NCBI RefSeq assembly: GCF_003967195.1
Contig: NZ_AP018725.1
Coordinates: 496,001 to 560,000 of the forward strand
Origin: Sulfuriflexus mobilis
Lineage (GTDB): Bacteria; Pseudomonadota; Gammaproteobacteria; AKS1
Direction: 5' to 3'
DNA: 64,000 nt
Positions 7,930-16,408 of the stretch are shown one piece after another; the stretch's first letter is position 1; each line of letters opens with the position of its first letter. Both the position numbers and the translations under genes were made by a program. The notes beneath the pieces are model-generated. The model did no database searches. It saw only the letters and a program-made list of their open reading frames with translations, and was not told where the DNA came from.

Positions 7930-8808
7930 ATGAGCGAGAACAATTGTTGTGGCGGCAATAACAGCGGTACCGATCAACAGACCCATGATGACCACCGACA
8001 ATCAGTGCGTGATGCCTATGCACAGGTGGCGAATGCCAGTAATGGGGGCGAGAGTTGTGGCATTGAGAGCAGCTGCTGTGGCGTCTCGGACGATACGGCG
8101 ATTAACACGCTGATCTCAACCCGGCTTGGCTACAGTGAGGCCGACCTGGTCACGGTGCCTGATGGCGCGGACATGGGCCTGGGTTGTGGTAACCCGCGGG
8201 CGATCGCCTCACTGAAACCCGGTGAGGTTGTCGTCGATCTCGGTTCCGGCGGCGGTTTTGACTGTTTTCTCGCTGCGCAGGAGGTTGGTGCCAGCGGTCA
8301 GGTGATCGGCATCGACATGACCCCGGATATGCTCAGCAAGGCACGCGCGAATGCCAGCAAGGGCAAGTTTACAAATGTCGAATTTCGCCTCGGCGAGATC
8401 GAACACCTGCCGGTCGCGAATGACACGGCCAATGTCATCATATCTAATTGCGTGATCAATCTGTCGCCGAACAAGCAACAGGTCTTCAGGGAAACCTTCC
8501 GCATCCTGCAGCCGGGTGGGCGTCTGGCGATCTCTGATGTGGTGGCGACGATTGAATTGCCGGAAGAAATGCGTAATGACCCGATGCTGGTTGCCGGTTG
8601 CATGGGTAATGCGTCGTTGATCGAAGACTTGAAAGAAATGATCACGGCCGCCGGTTTTGAAGACGTGCGCATCGAGCCGAAGGACGAGTCAAAAGACTTT
8701 ATTCGTGACTGGGCGCCCGACCATAACGTCACCGACTACGTGGTCTCTGCCAGCATCGAGGCGGTTAAACCGGATCCGAGTGGGTGTTGTGGTGGGGGTC
8801 GTTGTTAA
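7930..8808 (+). CDS. arsM: arsenite S-adenosylmethionine methyltransferase ArsM
   Basis: A protein of 292 residues that would methylate As(III) to mono-, di- and trimethylarsenic in the cytoplasm. The SAM site is D103-LGSGGGFD. The three conserved arsenic-binding cysteines are C86 (GLGCGNP), C174 (SNCVINLS) and C224 (AGCMGN). Extra cysteine pairs lie at both ends (NNCCGG, SSCCG, CCGGGRC), as in many bacterial ArsM. AGGAG precedes the ATG. It is cotranscribed with arsR, 27 bases downstream. Confidence 0.93.
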   Translation: MSENNCCGGNNSGTDQQTHDDHRQSVRDAYAQVANASNGGESCGIESSCCGVSDDTAINTLISTRLGYSEADLVTVPDGADMGLGCGNPRAIASLKPGEVVVDLGSGGGFDCFLAAQEVGASGQVIGIDMTPDMLSKARANASKGKFTNVEFRLGEIEHLPVANDTANVIISNCVINLSPNKQQVFRETFRILQPGGRLAISDVVATIELPEEMRNDPMLVAGCMGNASLIEDLKEMITAAGFEDVRIEPKDESKDFIRDWAPDHNVTDYVVSASIEAVKPDPSGCCGGGRC

Positions 8809-8837
8809 GTTGTTTAGGATTTTATTTGCTATTGAGG

Positions 8838-8864
8838 AAAGCCCGGCATCGCCGGGCTTTTTTG
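8838..8864 (+). terminator. rho-independent terminator of arsRM
   Basis: Stem AAAGCCCGGC/GCCGGGCTTT (8838-8847 and 8851-8860), 3-base loop, followed by Ts. Confidence 0.85.
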
Positions 8865-8907
8865 TGTTTATTTCTAAGAGATTTTTAAGTTTTTAAAGCA
8901 GTTGTTT

Positions 8908-9075
8908 TTTCACCTTAGAACCCCTTCGGGTTTCTCCCTAGAATCTCTTCGAGCTTCATCAGGGATTCCCTGCTCTTGCTCCGCAAGTTCTGGTTATTAG
9001 GTACTTCCTACGCTTCACTTAGAACCTCTACGAGTTTCATTAAGTACCTCCTGAACTTGCTTCACAAGTTCTGGG
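8908..9075. repeat. two tandem copies of a dispersed hairpin repeat
   Basis: Two related units, each with a TAGAA-stem-TTC-stem-TTCAT hairpin and then a (GAA)CTTGC...CAAGTTCTGG hairpin. In the second unit, AGGTACTT and AAGTACCT form outer arms around the inner hairpins. Related units lie near 42050, 44540 and 52930. They are not coding. The remainder of the gap to 9167 shows a GCGCGC inverted repeat (about 9073-9092) and nothing else. Confidence 0.6.
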
Positions 9076-9167
9076 CGCGCTACTGTCGCGCGCATACCGC
9101 GGGCGTGTTATTTTTCATTACTTGTCTAAGAGTAATCTAACCCTTTTCCCTGGGCGCAAGCTTCTGT

Positions 9168-9920
9168 TTAACCTGATGCATTGTCATGCTTCCCTTCCGA
9201 GCTGTGTGTGACCAGTATTTCTTCCAGTGCAAGTCCGGTCATGCCATGGATCGTCCGCCATAGGTAATACAAGACTGCCATCGTCATGAACATGGAGGGA
9301 ATGACGATGACTGGATAACTGAGCAGAGTCATCTGACCGAGTTCCTCGTTGAAAGCAGCGCTACCTGCCGGGCTGGTAACAATCCACTTGGCCAGGATGT
9401 AGTTCATCGTAGCTGAAAAGAGAAAAGTGCCGCTAAGTAGATACGTGGCGTTCAGCAGACGACCTTCAAATGCTGCGGTATTTCTACGATCATTGAGTTC
9501 CCGTTTGATCTTGCTGACATCCATAATCTTCGGACTATAGAGGAGTGTTTTGATCAGCGGATAACGGGTGCGCGTGGAAACTAACACCGCGATACCGATC
9601 AGTCCGGGTATAGCGGCTTCCTTGACGGCCAGCCACTGCAGATCGAGTTGTAACAGACCGATACCGCCGGTGAGCAATACGCTGATTAACCCGAGCAATG
9701 CAATAAAATTGAATTTTTTATACTTGAGTAGTTCGAACATGCCCCAGCCCACAGGGAAAGCGAGCGCCACTATCAGAGCAGTACTCGCCCCAAGGTCACC
9801 ATCACCACTGAGCTTCATCAGGATCACTGAAGGAATAACAATACTGACCAGCAGGTCAATCATTGGGTGTGGTTTATGGCCAGGAGAATGTTGTGTGCCT
9901 GTGTTGGGGATATTGGTCAT
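9168..9920 (-). CDS. VC0807-like integral membrane protein
   Basis: A protein of 250 residues with about six membrane segments (LLVSIVIPSVILMKL; FIALLGLISVLLTGGIGLL; LLSYPVIVIPSMFMTMAVLYYLW). The pattern KAPHPMIDLLV-like start and the KEAAIPGLIGIAVLVSTRTRYPLI motif resemble the VC0807 family and intracellular-septation-type proteins of unknown function. It is last in a minus-strand group with the rhodanese lipoprotein and the Bax-inhibitor homologue, 22 bases beyond the former. Confidence 0.6.
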   Translation of the reverse strand: MTNIPNTGTQHSPGHKPHPMIDLLVSIVIPSVILMKLSGDGDLGASTALIVALAFPVGWGMFELLKYKKFNFIALLGLISVLLTGGIGLLQLDLQWLAVKEAAIPGLIGIAVLVSTRTRYPLIKTLLYSPKIMDVSKIKRELNDRRNTAAFEGRLLNATYLLSGTFLFSATMNYILAKWIVTSPAGSAAFNEELGQMTLLSYPVIVIPSMFMTMAVLYYLWRTIHGMTGLALEEILVTHSSEGKHDNASG

Positions 9921-9942
9921 ACTCTGTCTCTGATTTAGGGTT

Positions 9943-10461
9943 TTACAAGCGCGTTACCGGTCTCTCATCACGGATCCATTGGGTGATGCCATTGCGTACA
10001 TTGAAGACATTTGTGTAGCCCATTTGTTCGACCATGTGGCGCGCCAGTGTTCTGGTACGGCTGCCAGTACGGCAGATCAATATCACTGGATCATCTTTGC
10101 CTACGACACGGGTGAAACGGGGCAGAAAATCTGGCATCGCACGTCCACCTGCATCCACAAAGGTCAGCAGCTGACTGCCTTCGATCACACCCGTCTGGCG
10201 CCATTCTTCCAGACGTCGTATGTCATAAATCGGCACACCCTGTTCAAGCATGGTCTTTAACTGATCATTACCCAGATTGCTATAAGGAGGCTCGGCGCAA
10301 GCTGATAGCAGGGTCACCGATAGAAAAATCCCAAGGAAACGAAAACTCTGGTACTTTCTCCATCGTGGAGTTAAAGCAATAACTGGCTTGTTAAAACAAA
10401 ACCCGGGGAACCTGTTCGTCTGTCCGGGCATTGTTTCGTTGTTATCGTTATTCATTGCCAT
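9943..10461 (-). CDS. rhodanese-domain lipoprotein
   Basis: A protein of 172 residues. A hydrophobic helix ends in lipobox LLSAC55, so it is probably a lipoprotein facing the periplasm. A single rhodanese domain follows, with active-site loop C130-RTGSRT, able to carry a persulfide. The start overlaps the end of the upstream Bax-inhibitor gene by 14 bases; later ATGs (10455, 10431) are possible. A periplasmic sulfur-transfer role would suit a sulfur oxidiser, but this is inference. Confidence 0.78.
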   Translation of the reverse strand: MAMNNDNNETMPGQTNRFPGFCFNKPVIALTPRWRKYQSFRFLGIFLSVTLLSACAEPPYSNLGNDQLKTMLEQGVPIYDIRRLEEWRQTGVIEGSQLLTFVDAGGRAMPDFLPRFTRVVGKDDPVILICRTGSRTRTLARHMVEQMGYTNVFNVRNGITQWIRDERPVTRL

Positions 10462-11119
10462 TCATAAACCCGAGCAGATGCAACAGGCTGGTAAACAGGT
10501 TGAAGATAGAGACATACAGGGTCACGGTCGCCATGATGTAGTTGGTTTCACCACCGTGAATGATGTTACTGGTTTCGTACAGGATTAGCCCGCCCATGAG
10601 TAAGACGAACATAGAAGACACCGCCAGAGATAATACCGGCATCTCGAAAAATATCGCCCCCAACCCGCCGAGGAAGGCCACCAGGATACCCACCATCAGG
10701 AAGCCACCCATGAAACTGAAGTCCTTGCGGCTGACCAGCGCATAACCCGATAGACCCAGGAAGATAGCACCCGTCGCGCCCATGGCGGTCATCACCACCT
10801 GACCACCATTAGGCAGGGCCAGATAACTATTAAGGATCGGTCCGAGCGTGTAACCCATAAAACCGGTCAGGACGAATACGCAGGCTATCCCTAAGCTGCT
10901 ATTCCGGAATTTTGCTGTCAGGAACAGCAGGCCGAAATAGCCACCGAGAGTTAGCAGGATCCCGGGGTGTGGCAGATTCAGCATCATCGAGGTGCCTGCC
11001 GTCAGCGCACTGAACAACAGGGTCATGGAGAGCAACATATAGGTGTTGCGGATCACCTTGTTGGTAGCGAGTACGGCCGTTTGTGTCCGGGCCGTGGTAT
11101 TTGGCATGGAAATATTCAT
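10448..11119 (-). CDS. Bax inhibitor-1 family membrane protein (YccA/YbhL type)
   Basis: A protein of 223 residues with seven hydrophobic segments, the UPF0005/BI-1 signature GGLILYETSNIIHGGETNYIM region and a C-terminal NLFTSLLHLLG segment. Bacterial members are pH-sensitive leak channels or modulators of FtsH (YccA). Its ATG overlaps the last base of the hpf-like stop codon, so the two are translationally coupled. Confidence 0.88.
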   Translation of the reverse strand: MNISMPNTTARTQTAVLATNKVIRNTYMLLSMTLLFSALTAGTSMMLNLPHPGILLTLGGYFGLLFLTAKFRNSSLGIACVFVLTGFMGYTLGPILNSYLALPNGGQVVMTAMGATGAIFLGLSGYALVSRKDFSFMGGFLMVGILVAFLGGLGAIFFEMPVLSLAVSSMFVLLMGGLILYETSNIIHGGETNYIMATVTLYVSIFNLFTSLLHLLGFMNGNE

Positions 11120-11508
11120 TATGGATTGTCTCCAATCAGGTCATTAACAGATTCAGGTATTTCGGTGAGTGCTTCCATTTCGCGCGGAACGGATGAGCGA
11201 TCTCTGTCACGATGTCGTGCCAGCCGACGCCCAACGGTTCGCCCGGCTCGATCCGCAGCACGGTCGATAGCGGCGTAGAGATCCACCTCGGTATCTTCGA
11301 TTACTACATCAGGTAGATGCGGTAGTATCACCTGAATGTGGCAGCATTTGTCTGCCCCGCCACGCGGGCCATTAATATCAGACAGCCGTACCATGATGCG
11401 CAGGATATGCTCATCTCTGGTGCTTAGCGCAAAGCACAACCGCCGTTCAACGCGGTCGCGCAAGGCATTCGTCAGAGGGAAATTACGTGATTGAATATCG
11501 ATCTGCAT
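11119..11508 (-). CDS. hpf: ribosome hibernation factor HPF/RaiA-like
   Basis: A protein of 129 residues from the ATG at 11508, chosen because GGAGG lies 5 bases upstream and the HPF fold starts there (MQIDIQSRNFPLTNALRDRV). The longer frame to 11601 lacks a start signal. The sigma-54-modulation/S30AE domain is present (DVVIEDTEVDLYAAIDRAADRAGRTVGR). It would bind the 30S decoding region in stationary phase. It is the first gene of a minus-strand operon with the Bax inhibitor homologue. Confidence 0.82.
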   Translation of the reverse strand: MQIDIQSRNFPLTNALRDRVERRLCFALSTRDEHILRIMVRLSDINGPRGGADKCCHIQVILPHLPDVVIEDTEVDLYAAIDRAADRAGRTVGRRLARHRDRDRSSVPREMEALTEIPESVNDLIGDNP

Positions 11509-11625
11509 TGTCGCCTCCCTTGTATCGGTCTGGTGATTAACGGAGCCTAGGGTAGGCCAATTCAAAACTGAGGAAAAGTCGAATATTATTGCTATAGTCA
11601 TCGTAATTCACGAAGTGATTACAGG

Positions 11626-12567
11626 GTGATGATTAACTATAAACATCTTCATTATTTCTGGGTGGTGGCAAAGGAAGGTGGCATTGCGCGCGCCAGCGAA
11701 CGCCTGCATCTGACGCCTCAGACCATCAGCGGGCAACTCAGTCTGCTGGAAGAAAACCTCGGCGAGGCACTGTTTAACCGCGTCGGGCGAAATCTTGAGA
11801 TGACAGAAACCGGCCGGCTGGTGTTGAGCTATGCTGACGAAATTTTTTCACTCGGCGGTGAGCTCGAAGAAATGGTGCGCAATCTTCCAGGGGGCAGGCC
11901 GATGGTATTCAAGGTCGGCGTTGCCGATGTGGTGCCGAAGTCCATTGCCTACCGCTTGCTGGCCCCGGCGCTACAATTGCCGGAGCCTGTTCGCATTGTC
12001 TGTCGGGAAGGTGCCATCGATTCTTTACTGGCCGAACTGGCCGTACACCAGGTTGATTTGGTCATCGCCGACGGGCCTATTCCAGCTGGCCTGAACGTGC
12101 GTGGTTTTAATCACCCCCTTGGTGATTGTGGCATCAGCTTTTTTGCCGCGCCCAAACTGGCTCGTAAGCTCGGCAAAGACTTTCCGCAAAGTCTAAGCGG
12201 CGCACCATTGCTGCTACCGGGTGAAATGACCGTGGTAAGGAGCCGACTCATACAGTGGTTTAACGAACTTCATCTGCATCCGCGCATCGTTGGCGAGTTT
12301 GATGACAGTGCTTTGATGAAGGCCTTTGGTCAGGCCGGAACCGGCGTGTTCATCGCCCCAACACCCATTGCAAAGGAAGTTGAAAAACAATACGGAGTGG
12401 TGTCTATTGGTCAGACGGATGAGGTGCGCGAACAATTTTACGCCATTTCCGTGGAGCGTAAGATCTCTCACCCGGCAGTATCCGCGATCACGGAAGCGGC
12501 GCGTGAATGGTTATTTACAAATGTCTCGGCAGGACGTAAACAAAAAACAAGCAGGAAAAAATCATGA
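11626..12567 (+). CDS. nhaR: LysR-type regulator NhaR
   Basis: A protein of 313 residues. The N-terminal LysR helix-turn-helix is clear (NYKHLHYFWVVAKEGGIARA; LTPQTISGQLSLLEENLG), followed by an effector domain. The YKHLHYFWVVA opening is typical of NhaR, the sodium-responsive activator of nhaA, and nhaA is the next gene, overlapping by ATGA. It is transcribed divergently from hpf. Confidence 0.9.
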   Translation: MMINYKHLHYFWVVAKEGGIARASERLHLTPQTISGQLSLLEENLGEALFNRVGRNLEMTETGRLVLSYADEIFSLGGELEEMVRNLPGGRPMVFKVGVADVVPKSIAYRLLAPALQLPEPVRIVCREGAIDSLLAELAVHQVDLVIADGPIPAGLNVRGFNHPLGDCGISFFAAPKLARKLGKDFPQSLSGAPLLLPGEMTVVRSRLIQWFNELHLHPRIVGEFDDSALMKAFGQAGTGVFIAPTPIAKEVEKQYGVVSIGQTDEVREQFYAISVERKISHPAVSAITEAAREWLFTNVSAGRKQKTSRKKS

Positions 12568-13952
12568 TCGAACAAGACAACAAACCAGCAGACTCAACAG
12601 AGAAAGGGATTTTCCATGCCCCGTGGGAAAAGTCATTCGACAAAATACTCAGCCCCTTTGAAGAGTTTATCCATCGCCAGACCACCAGTGGCTTACTGCT
12701 GATGGGCTGTGCGGTTATTGCCCTGCTGTTGGCTAATGGCCCGCTGGCATCTGCCTACGCACATTTAGTACATACCCTCATTAGCCTCAACATCGGTAAC
12801 TGGAAGCTGGAAATGAGTCTGCACCACTGGATTAATGATGGCTTGATGGCATTGTTTTTCTTTGTGGTCGGTTTGGAGCTCAAGCGCGAAATGCTGGTAG
12901 GTGAATTAGCAAAACTGCGTAATGCCGCACTGCCGATCGGCGCGGCTATTGGCGGCATGGTAGTACCGGCATTGATCTATTTCATTTTCAATCCGGACGG
13001 TGATGCGGCGCGCGGCTGGGGTATCCCCATGGCTACCGATATTGCCTTCGCCATCGGCGCACTGGCACTACTGGCGAGTCGGGTACCCAAGGCCCTGATC
13101 ACTTTTCTCGTGGCGCTGGCCATTGTCGATGATCTCGGCGCGGTGATGGTGATTGCAGTATTTTATACGGATACCATTGCACTCGTTCCACTCGCCGCAG
13201 CCGGTGGACTGTTTGCATTGCTGCTGGCGTTTAATATGTTCGGCATTCGCAAAACCATGCCATATTTTATTGTTGCCGTGTTTCTCTGGTATGCCTTACT
13301 GCTGTCCGGCGTGCACGCCACTATGGCAGGTATTCTCGGTGCATTATCGGTACCTGCCATTCCCAAATACAACCCGGAACGTTTCAGTGAGCATGTCAGG
13401 GATCTTATGCAGCGTTTCGATGCCGGCCATCAGCCTGGCAAGAGCATTATGAACAATGAAAAGTTACGAGCAGTGGTACAGACTCTGGAGAATGGTGTGC
13501 ACAGTGTTGAAGCCCCGCTGCAACGGCTCGAACACGTCTGGCATATACCCGTGGCTTACCTGGTGATTCCGGTTTTTGCGCTTGTTAATGCCGCTATCCC
13601 GATGGATTTTTCTTCTCTAGGTCAAAGTTTTACCCACCCGGTAATGTTAGGTGTCACGCTGGGGCTGGTGCTGGGTAAGTTTATTGGTATCACCGGCGTC
13701 TGCTGGTTGATGCTGAAACTGGGCATAGCGGAATTACCCAAAGAGACCCGGTTTACCCAGATTGCAGGGGTGTCCTTGCTGGCGGGGATCGGATTCACCA
13801 TGTCCATCTTTGTTGCACAGCTTGGCTTCGAAGGGAACGAAGATCTACTGTTGATGGCCAAGACAGGTATTCTTGCAGCTTCACTGCTGGCGGGCGTGGC
13901 AGGTTTCATCTGGCTTTACCTGGCGAGTAAATCGGTAGCGGCTAAGCAGTAA
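12564..13952 (+). CDS. nhaA: Na+/H+ antiporter NhaA
   Basis: A membrane protein of 462 residues that exports Na+ (or Li+) for protons. The essential aspartates are present: D159 in MATDIAFAIG and the D189-D190 pair in LAIVDDLGAVMVIAVF. It is longer than E. coli NhaA (388) because of a hydrophilic insert (about residues 275-320, KYNPERFSEHV...SVEAPLQRLEH), common in marine and halophilic homologues. It is translationally coupled to nhaR. Confidence 0.95.
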   Translation: MIEQDNKPADSTEKGIFHAPWEKSFDKILSPFEEFIHRQTTSGLLLMGCAVIALLLANGPLASAYAHLVHTLISLNIGNWKLEMSLHHWINDGLMALFFFVVGLELKREMLVGELAKLRNAALPIGAAIGGMVVPALIYFIFNPDGDAARGWGIPMATDIAFAIGALALLASRVPKALITFLVALAIVDDLGAVMVIAVFYTDTIALVPLAAAGGLFALLLAFNMFGIRKTMPYFIVAVFLWYALLLSGVHATMAGILGALSVPAIPKYNPERFSEHVRDLMQRFDAGHQPGKSIMNNEKLRAVVQTLENGVHSVEAPLQRLEHVWHIPVAYLVIPVFALVNAAIPMDFSSLGQSFTHPVMLGVTLGLVLGKFIGITGVCWLMLKLGIAELPKETRFTQIAGVSLLAGIGFTMSIFVAQLGFEGNEDLLLMAKTGILAASLLAGVAGFIWLYLASKSVAAKQ

Positions 13953-13966
13953 ATACCAGAGTAATA

Positions 13967-14300
13967 ATGGAAGCCCATGATTTTTTCCTTACCCTGCTAA
14001 TCATCCTGCTGACGGCGCGCATATTCGCTGAGCTGGCAACACGCATGCGCGGGTCGCGAGGATAGTATTAGGCCCTTCAGGTCTGGCTTATATCGAGAAT
14101 TACGATGAGATTGCGCACCTTGCTGAGTTGGGCGTTGTGCTGCTGTTGTTTGTGATCGGGATAGAAATTAACCCATCCCGCCTCTGGCGGATGAAGGGGG
14201 TTGTATTAGGACGTGGATCGCTCCAGGTGCTAATAACCGGAGGACTGATAACTGTCATAGCCCGCGAATCCCTTAATTCTTCATGGTCGGAAAAGAAAGT
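13967..14300 (+). pseudogene. decayed Kef-type (CPA2) cation/proton antiporter
   Basis: The first frame reads MEAHDFFLTLLIILLTARIF and stops after RGSRG. About 15 bases on, in another frame, it resumes with IVLGPSGLAYIENYDEIAHL and LLFVIGIEINPSRLWRM, the conserved start of CPA2/Kef antiporters. The residues expected between (the VVGELLAG part) are missing, so there is an internal deletion plus frameshift. Similarity fades after about 14280 and the remaining roughly 85% of such a gene is absent. It may once have followed nhaA. Confidence 0.8.
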
Positions 14301-14546
14301 TTATTTCCCAGGTGGGCTAACCAGTCCACTTTTATGCATGGCTTCTGGTACCTGATGTTCGACACTACTGAAAACGAGATTAATCTCAACATCATTTAGT
14401 CTTTTTGCGACTTTATGCATTTTCCCTCACCGGATATTGATGTTTATCAATGAGAAGTATTGAAGATATCAATTTCAATAAAAGTCATAACGCTTGTAGA
14501 ATCGCCAGTTGTTAAATTGGGTAGAGATTGATTTTGAGGTATTAAA
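14301..14546. promoter_or_regulatory. upstream region of the interrupted small gene, with operator-like motif
   Basis: No gene. It holds two ATTGAT/ATCAAT inverted repeats (about 14436-14455 and 14465-14476). The stretch at 14465-14493 (ATATCAATTTCAATAAAAG then TCATAACGC) resembles the sequence upstream of the mcdB-cbbR interval (26911-26940) and, less, that upstream of cbbL. A shared regulator such as CbbR is possible. Confidence 0.35.
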
Positions 14547-15032
14547 ATGAAGAAGGAAGCCGGTTTATTGCGTAAGACGTTACAACAAGTATTTACTGCA
14601 TTTGCCCATGAACATAGCGGTGAAATGTTGTCTTTATCAGGAAAACATCAGATATTATCGGATGATTTAATAAGCTCGACTGTTAAAGATAAACAATCCT
14701 AGCCACTGAAAAATATATCGTTTTCTAACAGGATACTTCTCGCATTCGATAAAGATATTGAGGATGAGTTAATCAGGTATTCAATTGGTGCGGCTAGGTA
14801 TTTTAATGCAAGAATCGATATTCTCAGCAGTATGGGCAAAGACGAATTCAATAGAATCATGAATAAGGAACTGATAAGGCAGACAATACCCTGGAGCTAT
14901 ATCCAGCTTGAAACAGAACTCATAGCGGGTATTTCTGATTATACATCCAGTCACTCAAATGTAGTGTTTATGGTGACGAGTCAACACCAGGCACTTACCG
15001 AACATTATACTAAAACAAAGCATGCCGCTTAA
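14547..15032 (+). pseudogene. small universal-stress-like protein gene with in-frame TAG
   Basis: A frame of 161 codons interrupted once by TAG (14700-14702). The first part (51 residues) starts MKKEAGLLRKTLQQVFTAFA with GAGG upstream. After the stop the frame continues NRILLAFDKDIEDELIRYSI to the final KHAA. The RILLAFD...A..YF.A.IDIL pattern recalls UspA-like domains, but the match is weak. It could be a nonsense pseudogene, two small genes, or a stop that is read through. It lies just upstream of the shell-protein gene. Confidence 0.5.
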
Positions 15033-15201
15033 AAGGGCATGTAACTGCCGATTTTGCCAGCCCCCCACCTATTGATAGACGATAGGCTATCGATCATCTA
15101 ATCATTATTTATTTGTATATAACCATAGTGTTTCATAAGCTCTTTTCCTGTAAATCATAGATATCTATTGATGCAATTGAAGAAAATAGTGAAGTAATTT
15201 C
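15033..15201. promoter_or_regulatory. upstream region of the tandem-BMC gene
   Basis: AT-rich and non-coding. It contains the inverted repeat CGATAG-G-CTATCG within TAGACGATAGGCTATCGATC (about 15077-15096), in style like the ATAGATA/TATCTAT palindrome upstream of cbbL. It is a possible LysR-type operator. Confidence 0.3.
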
Positions 15202-15816
15202 ATGGTTAAACTTAAAACCTATGTTTATATCGACGCATTACAGCCACAGTTAGCAGAATATATGGCTTCTGTGTCTCAGGGCTTTCCTCCCGTACCCGGG
15301 GATGCTTGTCTGTGGGTTGAGGTTTCACCAGGTATGGCCATTCACCGTGTTACAGATATTGCGTTAAAAGCATCCCAGGTAAAACTGACTCAACAAATTG
15401 TCGAGCGCGCATTTGGTTCAATGGTAATACATCATAGAGATCAGAGTGATGTGATTGAGTCAGGCAGAATATTGTTATCGAGTATAGATGCTGATGTAAA
15501 CGATAGAGAGCATTGTGATATTCAATGGCACGATATTATTCATGGGATGACATCAGATCACGCTGTTTTGATTAACCGCCAACATCGGGGCGGTTCAATG
15601 ATATTGCCTGGTGAGAGCATGTTTATTCTTGAGGCTCAGCCAGCCGGTTATATTGTCTATGCTGCTAATCAGGCAGAGAAAGCAGCAAATATTACATTAG
15701 TTGATGTGCGTGCAGTGGGTGCCTACGGTCGCTTAACAATATCAGGGAAAGAAGCGGATGTTGAAGAAGCTGCTGTCGCGGCAATCAGAGCGTTACAAAA
15801 TCCATCAAGGACATAG
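15202..15816 (+). CDS. csoS1D: tandem-BMC carboxysome shell protein, CsoS1D-like
   Basis: A protein of 204 residues built of two BMC-fold halves. The C-terminal half holds the clearest motif ([38 protein letters not shown]). The N-terminal half ([20 protein letters not shown]) matches the opening I associate with CsoS1D, the trimeric double-layer shell protein with a gated pore. It would sit in shell facets and pass larger metabolites such as RuBP or 3-PGA. Here it lies upstream of cbbL and is paired with a NUDIX hydrolase 3 bases downstream. It is AT-rich like the rest of the island. Confidence 0.8.
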   Translation: MVKLKTYVYIDALQPQLAEYMASVSQGFPPVPGDACLWVEVSPGMAIHRVTDIALKASQVKLTQQIVERAFGSMVIHHRDQSDVIESGRILLSSIDADVNDREHCDIQWHDIIHGMTSDHAVLINRQHRGGSMILPGESMFILEAQPAGYIVYAANQAEKAANITLVDVRAVGAYGRLTISGKEADVEEAAVAAIRALQNPSRT

Positions 15817-15819
15817 TTA

Positions 15820-16383
15820 ATGCATCGACAGGAACTTTTAAATTTATTAAAAGAGCACCATACACGTTTTATGGACGAAGCAGGATATGTACAGCGTGCA
15901 ATAGGGTATATCGAGGAGCATGAAGATTGTTTCTATCGTGAACTATGGCCTATACATGTTACTGGTTCAGCATGGGTAATCAGTCCAGATTGTAATAAAA
16001 TTTTAATGATGCATCATAAGAAACATGATCAATGGTTTCAGCCTGGTGGTCATGCAGATGGTGATGCAGACATTGTACGTGTCGCACTACGTGAAACATC
16101 AGAAGAAACGGGTATTGATATATCACAAGTTAAATTATTAGATTTAAATGTATTTGATGTTGATATACATAGTATTCCAGCTATGGGACATGAACCACAA
16201 CATTATCATATTGATATCAGGTTCTTAGTGGAAATTGATGATAGCGTACCCGTGCCTGGTAATGATGAATCGCATCAGGTGCTATGGGTTAGTTTGTATG
16301 AGGTCACTCGTTATAATAATAACCGTTCAACTTATCGTATGCTGGAGAAGACTCGCCAACTACGCAACACGTTAGCTACTTGA
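15820..16383 (+). CDS. NUDIX hydrolase
   Basis: A protein of 187 residues. The NUDIX box is GGHADGD...ALRETSEETGI; the REx2EEx motif for Mg2+ is intact, but the first glutamate position of the box is Ala. The start lies 3 bases after csoS1D, so they form one operon. The substrate is unknown. A housekeeping role on nucleotides or on damaged sugar phosphates near the carboxysome is only a guess. Confidence 0.85.
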   Translation: MHRQELLNLLKEHHTRFMDEAGYVQRAIGYIEEHEDCFYRELWPIHVTGSAWVISPDCNKILMMHHKKHDQWFQPGGHADGDADIVRVALRETSEETGIDISQVKLLDLNVFDVDIHSIPAMGHEPQHYHIDIRFLVEIDDSVPVPGNDESHQVLWVSLYEVTRYNNNRSTYRMLEKTRQLRNTLAT

Positions 16384-16408
16384 AAATATTGCAATAGTGA
16401 ATTAACGA

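Noticed and set aside
11509-11601. N-terminal extension of the HPF-like protein
   Set aside because: It has no ribosome site and lies in the nhaR/hpf promoter region; GGAGG precedes 11508.
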